Shown piece by piece: positions 1-5,215 of a stretch of DNA of 6,065 nucleotides (positions are counted from its first letter, which is position 1; each line of letters begins with the position of its first letter). Source of the DNA: Pseudomonadota bacterium (lineage in GTDB: Bacteria; Myxococcota; Myxococcia; Myxococcales; Anaeromyxobacteraceae); contig JAEYOU010000387.1 in NCBI GenBank assembly GCA_023411405.1, positions 1-6,065 on the forward strand. The letters run 5' to 3'. The notes beneath the pieces are model-generated. The model saw only the letters and a program-made list of their open reading frames with translations. It ran no database searches and was not told the DNA's origin. A program made the translations under genes and the position numbers.

Positions 1-2
1 CG

Positions 3-1250
3 GCTCCACTCCCCGCGGCGCCCGCGGCGCCCGAGGCGGCGGGGAGCGCGCGGGGTGCGTACTTCACCGGCGCGTACCCGAACCTCTTCGTCGAGCTCCT
101 CCGGAAGAAGCCGGCCGACGTGCAGGCCCGCGTCCAGGCAGCGTACGAGCGGCTGTTCGAGGGCGACGACGACGAGCGGGTCTACTACCCCGTCGGCAAG
201 GACATGGCGTACATCCTCGACGTCGGCAGCGGCGACATCCGCAGCGAGGGGATGTCGTACGGCATGATGATCGCCGTCCAGCTCGACCGGCGCGAGGTCT
301 TCGACCGGCTCTGGCGCTTCACGACGAAGTACATGCGCCACGAGCGCGGACCGTTCCAGGAGTACTTCGCCTGGCACGTCCGCCACGAGAAGGATCCGAA
401 GGGCCCGCTCGGCGAGAAGATCTCCGACAACCCCGCGTCCGACGGCGAGGCCTGGTTCGCCACCGCGCTGTTCTTCGCCGCGCACCGCTGGGGGACGGAC
501 GGCGGGATCGACTACCGCGCGGAGGCGCAGGCCATCCTCGACGTCATGCTGCACAAGCACGCGCAGAAGGACCGCGGCGACGTCACCGACATGTTCGACC
601 GCGAGACGAAGCTGATCGTGTTCGTGCCGCAAGGTCCCCACGCGCGCCACACCGATCCTTCGTACCAGGTCCCCCACTACCTCGAGCTCTGGGCGCGGTG
701 GGGGAAGCGCGACCGCGCGTTCTGGTGCGCCGCCGCGGCGGCGAGTCGGGCCCACCTCCGCGCGGCGGCGCACCCGAAGACCGGCCTCTCCCCGGACTAC
801 TCGACCTTCGACGGAAAGCCGTACGACGCCGGCCCGGGGAACCCCGGTCACGCCGACTTCCGCTACGACGCCTTCCGCGTGGCGTCCAACGTCGCCGTCG
901 ACCACCTCTGGTTCCGCAAGGACCCGTGGCAGGTCGCGCAGAGCGACCGGCTGCTCGCGTTCTTCGACTCCCAGGGGCCGAACTACAGCGCGCTCTACCG
1001 GGTCGACGGGAAGCCCATCGCGAGCCACCCGCGCGGCGTGGGCCTGGCAGCGATGAACGCGGCCGCCGCCCTCGCCGCCCGGGATCCCGAGCTGCGCGAG
1101 CAGTTCGTGGAGGAGCTCTGGCGGATGGCGGCGCCGATGGGCAAGTGGCGCTACTACGACGGCATGCTCTACCTGCTCGGCATGCTCCAGGTGAGCGGGA
1201 ACTTCCGCGTGTACCACCCGGCGGGCGGCCCCGTCGCGGCGTGCGACTGA
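3..1250 (+). CDS. Glycoside hydrolase family 8, Rex-like exo-oligoxylanase (5' end outside window)
   Basis: The frame is open from the left edge to a TGA at 1248-1250, so the N-terminus is missing. About 415 residues are visible, close to a full Rex enzyme of roughly 390. The first ~17 visible residues are Ala/Pro-rich, like the linker or end of an export signal. The catalytic domain then opens with AYFTGAYPNLF. The SEGMSYGMM motif carries the probable acid Glu (codon 246-248). ASDGEAWFATALFF matches the GH8 signature region (Asp codon 441-443). FRYDAFRVASN carries the probable base Asp (codon 867-869). These motifs resemble the subfamily of reducing-end xylose-releasing exo-oligoxylanase (EC 3.2.1.156), which removes xylose from the reducing end of xylo-oligosaccharides; endo-xylanase or another GH8 activity is possible. 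The internal GTG at 120 is not the true start, because family-specific sequence lies before it. Location (periplasmic or secreted) is inferred only from the Ala/Pro leader. GH8 membership is firm; the exact substrate is not. Confidence 0.9.
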   Translation, partial: APLPAAPAAPEAAGSARGAYFTGAYPNLFVELLRKKPADVQARVQAAYERLFEGDDDERVYYPVGKDMAYILDVGSGDIRSEGMSYGMMIAVQLDRREVFDRLWRFTTKYMRHERGPFQEYFAWHVRHEKDPKGPLGEKISDNPASDGEAWFATALFFAAHRWGTDGGIDYRAEAQAILDVMLHKHAQKDRGDVTDMFDRETKLIVFVPQGPHARHTDPSYQVPHYLELWARWGKRDRAFWCAAAAASRAHLRAAAHPKTGLSPDYSTFDGKPYDAGPGNPGHADFRYDAFRVASNVAVDHLWFRKDPWQVAQSDRLLAFFDSQGPNYSALYRVDGKPIASHPRGVGLAAMNAAAALAARDPELREQFVEELWRMAAPMGKWRYYDGMLYLLGMLQVSGNFRVYHPAGGPVAACD

Positions 1251-1301
1251 TGCCGGCCGGCGCGCTCCGGAGGAACGACCGGGCGGCGTGGTCCGGCGGC
1301 G

Positions 1302-1336
1302 TCGCCCGAGCCCGCCCTGCTGGAGCGGCCGGGCGA
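1302..1336 (+). terminator. Possible hairpin downstream of the GH8 gene
   Basis: Seven-base arms TCGCCCG (1302-1308) and CGGGCGA (1330-1336) are perfectly complementary with a 21-base loop, about 50 bp after the GH8 stop. There is no T-run, so it is not a classical intrinsic terminator, and such hairpins arise easily in GC-rich DNA. The rest of 1251-1517 shows no supported gene. Confidence 0.2.
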
Positions 1337-1517
1337 GCTCATCCTGACCACTCGTGGCTCGTCCAGTCCGACGAGGAGCAGGTAGCGCCCGGCCTCGTGC
1401 CATTCCTCGGCGCCCGGTCAGGCGGTGACGCGCGGAGTACCCGCGAGTCTCCTGCCGAGGCCGTGCGCGCGGGCGGTATGAATCACTGGCGACGACCTCC
1501 GCCCCCGCGGCGCCGTC

Positions 1518-1949
1518 ATGGACACTCGGACCTTCCAGGCAATCCACGGGCTGGTGCAGCGCCACCACGTCCACTTCGACGTGCGCGAGGAGGTGGACGT
1601 CGACGGCGACGAGCGCCGCAGGCTGGGCTGGCGGGTCCGGCTGTGGGCGGTGGTGTCCGGCGCCCGCATCCTGCCGGGCGACGCCTCGGCCAGCCTCTTC
1701 GCCGACGCGCTGCGCGAGGTGGCGAACCAGGTGATCCCGGACCACGCCGCCACCACTCGCGTCTCGATCGCGCCGACCGAGGCCGCGCTGTACGACTCGC
1801 GGGTGGTCCCCGGCGCGGACGAGATCGCCCTCGACATCCTGATCGTGCAGGCCACCGATCCCGGCTCCGCCGCAGCCGGGGGGGAGGAGCGCTGCATGAA
1901 GGCGATCTGCCGGACGCTCGAGAGCGTGGGGGCCCAGCAACAGGATTGA
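1518..1949 (+). CDS. Small hypothetical alpha/beta protein
   Basis: This encodes a 143-aa protein that I do not recognise. ATG 1518 is the first possible ATG after an in-frame TGA at 1479-1481, and codon use matches the neighbouring genes. No clear Shine-Dalgarno sequence precedes it. Judged by eye, the order is a helix (residues 3-16), two strands rich in alternating Val/Asp/Arg (about 18-48), a helix (SASLFADALREVANQVI), two further strands (about 80-110) and a last helix (EERCMKAICRTLESV). That alpha-beta-beta-alpha-beta-beta-alpha order could suit a small ferredoxin-like fold, but this is inference. There is no signal peptide, membrane segment or cysteine cluster, so it is probably cytoplasmic. 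It has its own gaps on both sides (267 and 181 bp) and so may be transcribed alone. No function is proposed. Confidence 0.7.
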   Translation: MDTRTFQAIHGLVQRHHVHFDVREEVDVDGDERRRLGWRVRLWAVVSGARILPGDASASLFADALREVANQVIPDHAATTRVSIAPTEAALYDSRVVPGADEIALDILIVQATDPGSAAAGGEERCMKAICRTLESVGAQQQD

Positions 1950-1964
1950 GCGGCTCCGTGCGTG

Positions 1965-1994
1965 ACCGCGCCGATCGGACCGTACACGCGCGGT
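1965..1994 (+). terminator. Possible hairpin after the small hypothetical gene
   Basis: ACCGCGC (1965-1971) and GCGCGGT (1988-1994) form a perfect 7-bp stem with a 16-base loop, starting 15 bases after the TGA at 1949. A second, weaker stem (GGGCT 2000-2004 with AGCCC 2020-2024) follows. No T-tract follows either stem, so a terminator role is only suggested by position. Confidence 0.3.
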
Positions 1995-2086
1995 TGAACG
2001 GGCTCCCTCTCGAGGCGGAAGCCCCTGAGATGACGGAGGGACCTCCGACTCTGCGTACCGCTCCGGCGGACCACCGCCTCCGGGTG

Positions 2087-2092
2087 TAGAAT
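2087..2092 (+). promoter_or_regulatory. Possible -10 box for the sugar-binding protein gene
   Basis: TAGAAT differs from the TATAAT consensus at one position and lies 38 bases before ATG 2131, in the only AT-containing patch of this gap. No convincing -35 hexamer is seen 16-18 bases upstream, so it is either a weak or activator-dependent promoter or a chance match. Confidence 0.3.
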
Positions 2093-2099
2093 CCGTTCC

Positions 2100-2111
2100 G
2101 GTCGATCGACC
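2100..2111. promoter_or_regulatory. Perfect 12-bp palindrome, candidate operator
   Basis: GGTCGATCGACC is its own reverse complement. It lies 7 bases after the possible -10 box and 19 bases before ATG 2131, where a repressor would block transcription starting near 2099. A wider imperfect pairing (CCGGT 2098-2102 with ACCGG 2116-2120) encloses it. Position and symmetry are seen; a regulator is not encoded in the window. Confidence 0.35.
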
Positions 2112-2130
2112 ACCAACCGGACGGACACCG

Positions 2131-3141
2131 ATGCGTGTCGCTCTCCTCACCCCGCTCAGCCGCAAGGTGGACAACTTCTACAGCCTCTTCGCCGACATCA
2201 CCGGCGTCGCAGCGCGGCAGCTCGACATCGATCTGGAGGTCGTGGAGGGCACCGGCGACCCCAAGGTGATGGTGCAGCGAGGTCTGGAGCTGGTCTCCGC
2301 CGCGGTCCGACCCGACTACGTCCTGCTGTCGAACCACATGGGCGTCGCGGCGGAGCTCCTGCCCGCCTTCGCGGAGGCGGGGCTGAGCGTCCTGGGCGTC
2401 ATCGAGGGGTTCGGCGTGGGGGATCGCGTGGCGATCGGGCAGGAGGGATGCGCGACCTACCTGGGCGAGATCGTGCCGGACGACGTGGAGGCCGGGCGAC
2501 TCCTGGCGGAGGTGCTGGTGACCGAGGGGCGCCGCCGGGGGATGGCAGGAACGGACCGCACGCTCCGCATGGGCATCCTGTGCGGGATGCAGACGCAGGT
2601 GAACAGCCAGCGATTCCGGGGCTGGAAGGCGTTCAAGGACGGCGATCCAGGCGTCGTTCAGTCCGCGTTCCGCTACGCCGGCCGCGACGAGGGCGGCGAG
2701 GCCGCCGGCGCGCTGCTCCTGCGGACCGCTCCCGAGACCCAGCTCCTGTGGTGCTTCAACGACGCGATCGCCCTCGGCGCCATGAGCGCCGCCGTCGCCG
2801 CGGGCCGCAGGCCAGGGGTGGACCTGATCGTCGGGGGCTTCGACCTGCTCGAGCGTGCGCTCGAGGCGATCACCGCGGGCGCGATGCACGCCTCGATCGG
2901 CGGCCACATCGTCGACGGCGCCCGCGCCCTGCTCCTCCTGGACGATCACCACGCGAAGCGCGAGCTCCAGGCCGTCACCTGGACGTCCCATCTCGAGGCG
3001 GTGAAGGCCCCCGAGGCAGAGGGCTATCGGCGGTTCATGAAGGACCGGGCCTGGTGCACCGCCGACTTCACGCGGTTCTCGGCCCGCCGCACGCAGGGAC
3101 CGCCCGAGACGCTCTCGCTGCGCGCCCTCGTCAGCGGATGA
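2131..3141 (+). CDS. Type 1 periplasmic-binding-fold sugar-binding protein without signal peptide
   Basis: This 336-aa protein has the two-lobed fold of ribose/galactose-binding proteins and of LacI-type sensor domains (Peripla_BP family). The first strand begins at residue 2 (MRVALLTPLS) and is followed by NFYSLFADITGVAARQL. RPDYVLLSNHMG, then LSVLGVIEGF, follow in lobe 1. SQRFRGWKAF fits the family's helix with an RxxGF-like pattern. LWCFNDAIALGAMSAAVAAG followed by DLIVGGFD is the typical ND-A-GA...GFD segment of lobe 2. Neither a signal peptide nor an HTH domain is present. The in-frame sequence upstream of ATG 2131 (Arg/Pro-rich) adds no hydrophobic leader. The protein therefore appears cytoplasmic, unless the start is misjudged. 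Relatives known to me are ABC substrate-binding proteins, some paired with sensor kinases as in LuxP-LuxQ; no transporter or kinase is adjacent here. The immediate downstream DNA is transposon debris, so a partner gene may have been displaced. The ligand is unknown. The Shine-Dalgarno sequence is weak. Confidence 0.82.
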   Translation: MRVALLTPLSRKVDNFYSLFADITGVAARQLDIDLEVVEGTGDPKVMVQRGLELVSAAVRPDYVLLSNHMGVAAELLPAFAEAGLSVLGVIEGFGVGDRVAIGQEGCATYLGEIVPDDVEAGRLLAEVLVTEGRRRGMAGTDRTLRMGILCGMQTQVNSQRFRGWKAFKDGDPGVVQSAFRYAGRDEGGEAAGALLLRTAPETQLLWCFNDAIALGAMSAAVAAGRRPGVDLIVGGFDLLERALEAITAGAMHASIGGHIVDGARALLLLDDHHAKRELQAVTWTSHLEAVKAPEAEGYRRFMKDRAWCTADFTRFSARRTQGPPETLSLRALVSG

Positions 3142-3163
3142 GCGGCAGCGCAGCGCGGACATC

Positions 3164-3397
3164 GTTCCGCGCGAGCGCGGGCTGACGGGCGAGCGGCTGC
3201 GCTGGTGGCGGAACCGGCTCTCCGAGTGGAAGGGCGCAGGACCCGCTGAGACGTCGCTGGCGCCGGTGGTGATCACCGGGGTACCCGCGCCTGTGGAGCG
3301 AGCCACGGCGGTTCCGATGCGGGTCGGAGAACTGGTGGAGGTCGCCGACCCGGAGGCGGTGCCCGCCGGCTGGCTCAGCGCGTTCGAGGGGGCGACG
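3164..3397 (+). pseudogene. Remnant of an IS66-type accessory protein (TnpA-like)
   Basis: The + frame through this stretch reads as a coherent protein: first RERGLTGERLRWWRNRLSEW, then LAPVVITGVPAP, then VGELVEVADPEAVPAGWLSAF. This matches my memory of IS66-family small accessory ORFs: an HTH tail ending in a WW-R-RL motif, then a beta-rich C-terminal part with an 'EVAD-EAVP-WL' pattern. The N-terminal half of the HTH is missing, no good start codon exists, and after WLSAF the similarity stops, at about the point where the - strand toxin-like fragment begins. The TnpB and TnpC genes of IS66 are absent. It is therefore a leftover from an insertion. The boundaries are approximate (within about 20 bp), and family assignment rests on pattern recognition only. 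Confidence 0.5.
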
Positions 3398-3405
3398 AGC
3401 GTCGC
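3392..3405. repeat. Short inverted repeat at the IS66-remnant / toxin-fragment junction
   Basis: GCGACG-AG-CGTCGC is a 6-bp inverted repeat with a 2-base centre. It sits where the + strand IS66-like similarity ends and the - strand pre-toxin reading ends. It could mark a deletion or insertion point or be chance in GC-rich DNA. Confidence 0.25.
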
Positions 3406-3406
3406 G

Positions 3407-4234
3407 TTGGCGCTCCGCGGTACTCGCGCCGCTCTCAACGTCTGCACGAACTGGCGCACGCCAAGGAGTGCGTGCCCGGTCGGCAGGAAGCTCAGCAGTC
3501 TCCGCCAGCGCGTCTCGCTTCCAGCGCTCCAGCCTCTGCGCTTCCCGTGCGCCCGTCCTAACTTCTGGACTCGACGATGGGGGCGGGGGCGGTGGACTCG
3601 TCGGGCGCCCCTTCCACCAGACCGAGTTCTTTGCGTCTTCGACTGCTTTCGCCGTGCGGGCTTGCCGATCCGCGAGCGCTGCCGCCTCCGCGGCGGCGTC
3701 GATGGCATCCTTCTCGGCCAAAGCCCGCGATGACTCCGCCTCCCCAGGGAGCGTCGCGAGCCCTGGTGCACCACCCATCCCCTGGCGGAACGACTCGAGC
3801 GCAGCAGCATCACGAGCCGGCTGCCCCTTTACCCACTCCGCCCGCTGGCGTGCCGCCTCCTCCCGTTCCTTTGCGGCGAGCTGCTCCTGCATCGCCTGCC
3901 GCTCCACAACCAGGCCGCCCAGCTCGTTCCCGAACGCATCCGCGGCAATCATCGCGAGCGTCGACCGCCCGTTGGTCATCACGTTCTTGATCCCACCGGA
4001 CACGATGCCCGACGCCCAGCGGCCTGCGAACTGCTGGAACGGAGAGGCACCCGCCCCGCCGCCGATCGCCTGATTCACCGGCCCGGCGAACGCTGCGGAG
4101 ACGCCTGCAGCGGCGACGGACTTCCAGGAGAAGTGGTCGGTGAACCCGACGCCCCATGATACGAGCTGTGTAGCCGCATTCCCGACCATCGCGCTGCCGA
4201 TGGTCCAGGCGGTCTGGATGGCCTGTGCGCTCTG
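3407..4234 (-). pseudogene. Truncated C-terminal region of a large polymorphic-toxin-like protein
   Basis: On the - strand a frame runs from the repeat junction at 4234 down to about 3407, roughly 275 codons of convincing protein. The first ~110 residues are Gly/Ala-rich, with ATQLVSWGVGFTDHFSWKSV, then AAGVSAAFAGPVNQ, FAGRWASGIVSG and AADAFGNELGGLV. I associate this pattern (V-GL-D-FSWK-VAAAGV-A followed by ASG-----N-IG-LV) with the pre-toxin region of very large secreted, polymorphic-toxin-like proteins. A charged Ala/Glu-rich helix (about 4160-3620 region, QEQLAAKEREEAARQRAEWV and later), a poly-Pro linker (PTSPPPPPPSSSP) and another charged segment (REAQRLERWKRDAL) follow. The N-terminus is cut exactly by the repeat. 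The formal frame continues to 3131, but beyond about 3407 it is antisense to the IS66-like remnant. No catalytic toxin domain is recognisable. It is probably dead. Confidence 0.5.
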
Positions 4235-4270
4235 GCGGATAGGATATCCAAAGCGGATAGGATATCCAAA
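4235..4270 (-). repeat. 18-bp tandem duplication at the tip of repeat copy 1
   Basis: GCGGATAGGATATCCAAA occurs at 4235-4252 and again, identical, at 4253-4270. The second unit is the tip of the 82-bp repeat, and the first is an extra copy. Each unit contains the palindrome GGATATCC. Copy 2 of the large repeat (5031) has only one unit. The extra 18 bp keeps the reading frame that runs from the repeat into the toxin-like fragment. Confidence 0.95.
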
Positions 4271-4334
4271 CTGCGGATCGGGGCAGCTCAACGTCCGATA
4301 ATGGTCGTTCCGGCAACTCGCGGATCTGGTTCAA
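4253..4334 (-). repeat. 82-bp repeat, copy 1 (putative IS91-like element end)
   Basis: It is identical to 5031-5112 in 81 of 82 positions; the single difference is T4294 versus C5072. Orientation is the same in both copies. On the - strand it contains a TTG-started frame (MSCPDPQFGYPIR, from 4291) that reads straight into the toxin-like fragment. Similarity stops abruptly at 4335. The second copy lies next to the 3' end of an IS91-like transposase, so this copy is read as an orphan element end; that role is inferred. Confidence 0.9.
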
Positions 4335-4395
4335 GCCGCTCCGAAAGGCGGTGCGGGCGGCCTGATCAGGGTGGGAGCCACACCCGGTCCGCGAG

Positions 4396-4440
4396 AACTA
4401 CTCTCGGTCGGGTCTCTCTCTGGGCTCTCCAAACTACTCT
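4396..4440. repeat. Two 9-bp direct repeats AACTACTCT
   Basis: AACTACTCT occurs at 4396-4404 and 4432-4440. The first lies within GAGAACTACTCTC, whose ends (GAGA/TCTC) are complementary. The second overlaps the TAG stop of the lower-GC gene on the - strand. The rest of 4335-4433 holds no recognisable gene. Confidence 0.4.
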
Positions 4441-5006
4441 GGGTTGGGGTTCTTCGGTCGGGGCTTTCGGATCGAAGCGTCAATGCTGGCCCCAGCGCCT
4501 AGAGCCTCGACGAGATCCTGCTGTCGCCTCATCTCCGCCCTAACACGCTCATGAAGAACTCCAGCCGGCAAAGCCTCCGACATCTGGACCTCGAAGTCCA
4601 CCCTATTCAGTGCGTGTTCCGCCGCGCTCACCGCCGCTTCGCTCGATCCGCTTAGCGCCACATCGCACATGTCACGCACCGCTGCGAGTGTTTCGAGGGC
4701 CTGATCGCTGATCAGATCCTCTTCATCACTTCCAAGATCGGCCTGGGCCCACCACCCCGTTTCACAAATCTCCTTTGCCTCGGCAATGCAGGCAACATTT
4801 ACGGGATCCGAACTCAAGGCACTCTTCCAGCACTCATCAACAGCGGCAAACAACCTGTCCACACGAACCTTCCCGACAAAGCGGGCGAGGAAGGCGCCGA
4901 ACTCCCTGAGTAGAGGCTCACAGGCCCAGGCGGCAAACGCAATCCTCTTGCGCTCACCCAATAAGGACAACTTGCGAACCAACACCTCTAGGTGCTCGAC
5001 GATCAT
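4434..5006 (-). CDS. Helical protein, weakly DUF416/immunity-like cargo gene
   Basis: This encodes 190 aa and ends in TAG at 4434-4436. ATG 5006 is preferred because a GAGGTG ribosome binding site (5014-5019) lies 7 bases upstream. GTG 5009 is possible, as is the TTG at 5069 inside the repeat. The protein looks all-helical. It starts MIVEHLEVLVRKL, then ERKRIAFAAWACEPLLREFGAFLARF, then VDRLFAAVDECWKSAL, an acidic stretch DLGSDEEDLISDQALETLAAVRDMCDVAL (two helices), and a tail ending KPRPKNPNPE. The 'L-----IAFAA--CE-LL--F' opening followed by a 'LW-' type helix recalls DUF416 (YjaG-like). Its size, acidity and proximity to a pre-toxin fragment would suit an immunity protein, but both ideas are weak. 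Two 60-base lines counted by hand are 57-58% GC, against 72% in the GH8 gene, suggesting foreign origin. The repeat begins 25 bases upstream of the start, so its original promoter is gone or lies within that short stretch. Confidence 0.7.
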   Translation of the reverse strand: MIVEHLEVLVRKLSLLGERKRIAFAAWACEPLLREFGAFLARFVGKVRVDRLFAAVDECWKSALSSDPVNVACIAEAKEICETGWWAQADLGSDEEDLISDQALETLAAVRDMCDVALSGSSEAAVSAAEHALNRVDFEVQMSEALPAGVLHERVRAEMRRQQDLVEALGAGASIDASIRKPRPKNPNPE

Positions 5007-5013
5007 CACTCCG

Positions 5014-5019
5014 CACCTC
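5014..5019 (-). promoter_or_regulatory. Ribosome binding site for the lower-GC gene
   Basis: GAGGTG on the - strand, 7 bases before ATG 5006, is the best Shine-Dalgarno sequence in the window. It decides the start and shows that this gene's own leader survives to at least 5019, while the repeat begins at 5031. Confidence 0.65.
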
Positions 5020-5030
5020 GCAACTATTCG

Positions 5031-5112
5031 GCGGATAGGATATCCAAACTGCGGATCGGGGCAGCTCAACGCCCGATAATGGTCGTTCCGGCAACTCGCG
5101 GATCTGGTTCAA
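5031..5112 (-). repeat. 82-bp repeat, copy 2, next to the transposase 3' end
   Basis: This copy starts 104 bases downstream of the transposase stop (5216) in the transposase's direction and ends 25 bases before the lower-GC gene. Within it, ATCGGG (5055-5060) and CCCGAT (5072-5077) form a 6-bp stem with an 11-base loop, and GGATATCC (5038-5045) lies near the tip. A hairpin some 20 bases from the tip is the arrangement expected for the origin end of HUH-type IS91 elements, as I remember them. In copy 1 the mismatch at 4294 weakens this stem by one pair. Confidence 0.9.
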
Positions 5113-5161
5113 CCACGTCCAACCGTCGCACGCCCACCCGTGCAGGGCAAGTGGTGATGCA

Positions 5162-5175
5162 GCGGCGCGCGCCGC
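5162..5175. repeat. 14-bp perfect palindrome downstream of the transposase
   Basis: GCGGCGCGCGCCGC is perfectly self-complementary and lies 41 bases past the transposase stop, between it and repeat copy 2. It may form a stem that slows transcription or belongs to the element end; no T-run follows in either direction. The remainder of 5113-5215 shows no gene. Confidence 0.35.
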
Positions 5176-5215
5176 GGGCGCAGCCCACCATGGCGGCCGC
5201 GTCCGCGCCGGCCCG

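Noticed and set aside
1477..1483. TATGAAT as a -10 box for the small hypothetical gene
   Set aside because: No acceptable -35 sequence at the right distance, and it carries the in-frame stop only by chance; left out as a feature.
698..2089. 463-codon open frame on the + strand
   Set aside because: It overlaps the GH8 gene and the small gene in another frame, is Arg/Pro/Gly-rich, and shows no domain.
3131..3406. C-terminal extension of the toxin-like frame beyond about 3407
   Set aside because: Here the + strand reads as an IS66-like protein, so the - strand frame is most likely an accidental continuation; a real toxin tail is not recognisable.
1516..3813. 765-codon open frame on the - strand
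   Set aside because: It is Arg/Ser/Pro-rich and runs antisense through the well-supported sugar-binding gene and the small hypothetical gene; long antisense frames are expected in such GC-rich DNA.
3468..4073. 201-codon + strand frame across the toxin-like fragment
   Set aside because: Ala/Ser/Pro-rich, no start signals, and antisense to a better-supported protein reading.
4301..4543. + strand frame starting MVVPATRGSGS, also seen at 5079-5228
   Set aside because: The shared start peptide lies in the 82-bp repeat in both places, but the continuations differ and look non-coding.
5031..5034. IS91-type target tetranucleotide (GAAC or CAAG) next to the element tip
   Set aside because: The bases beyond the tip (CGAA and CAGA on the - strand) do not match either known target, so no target-site claim is made.
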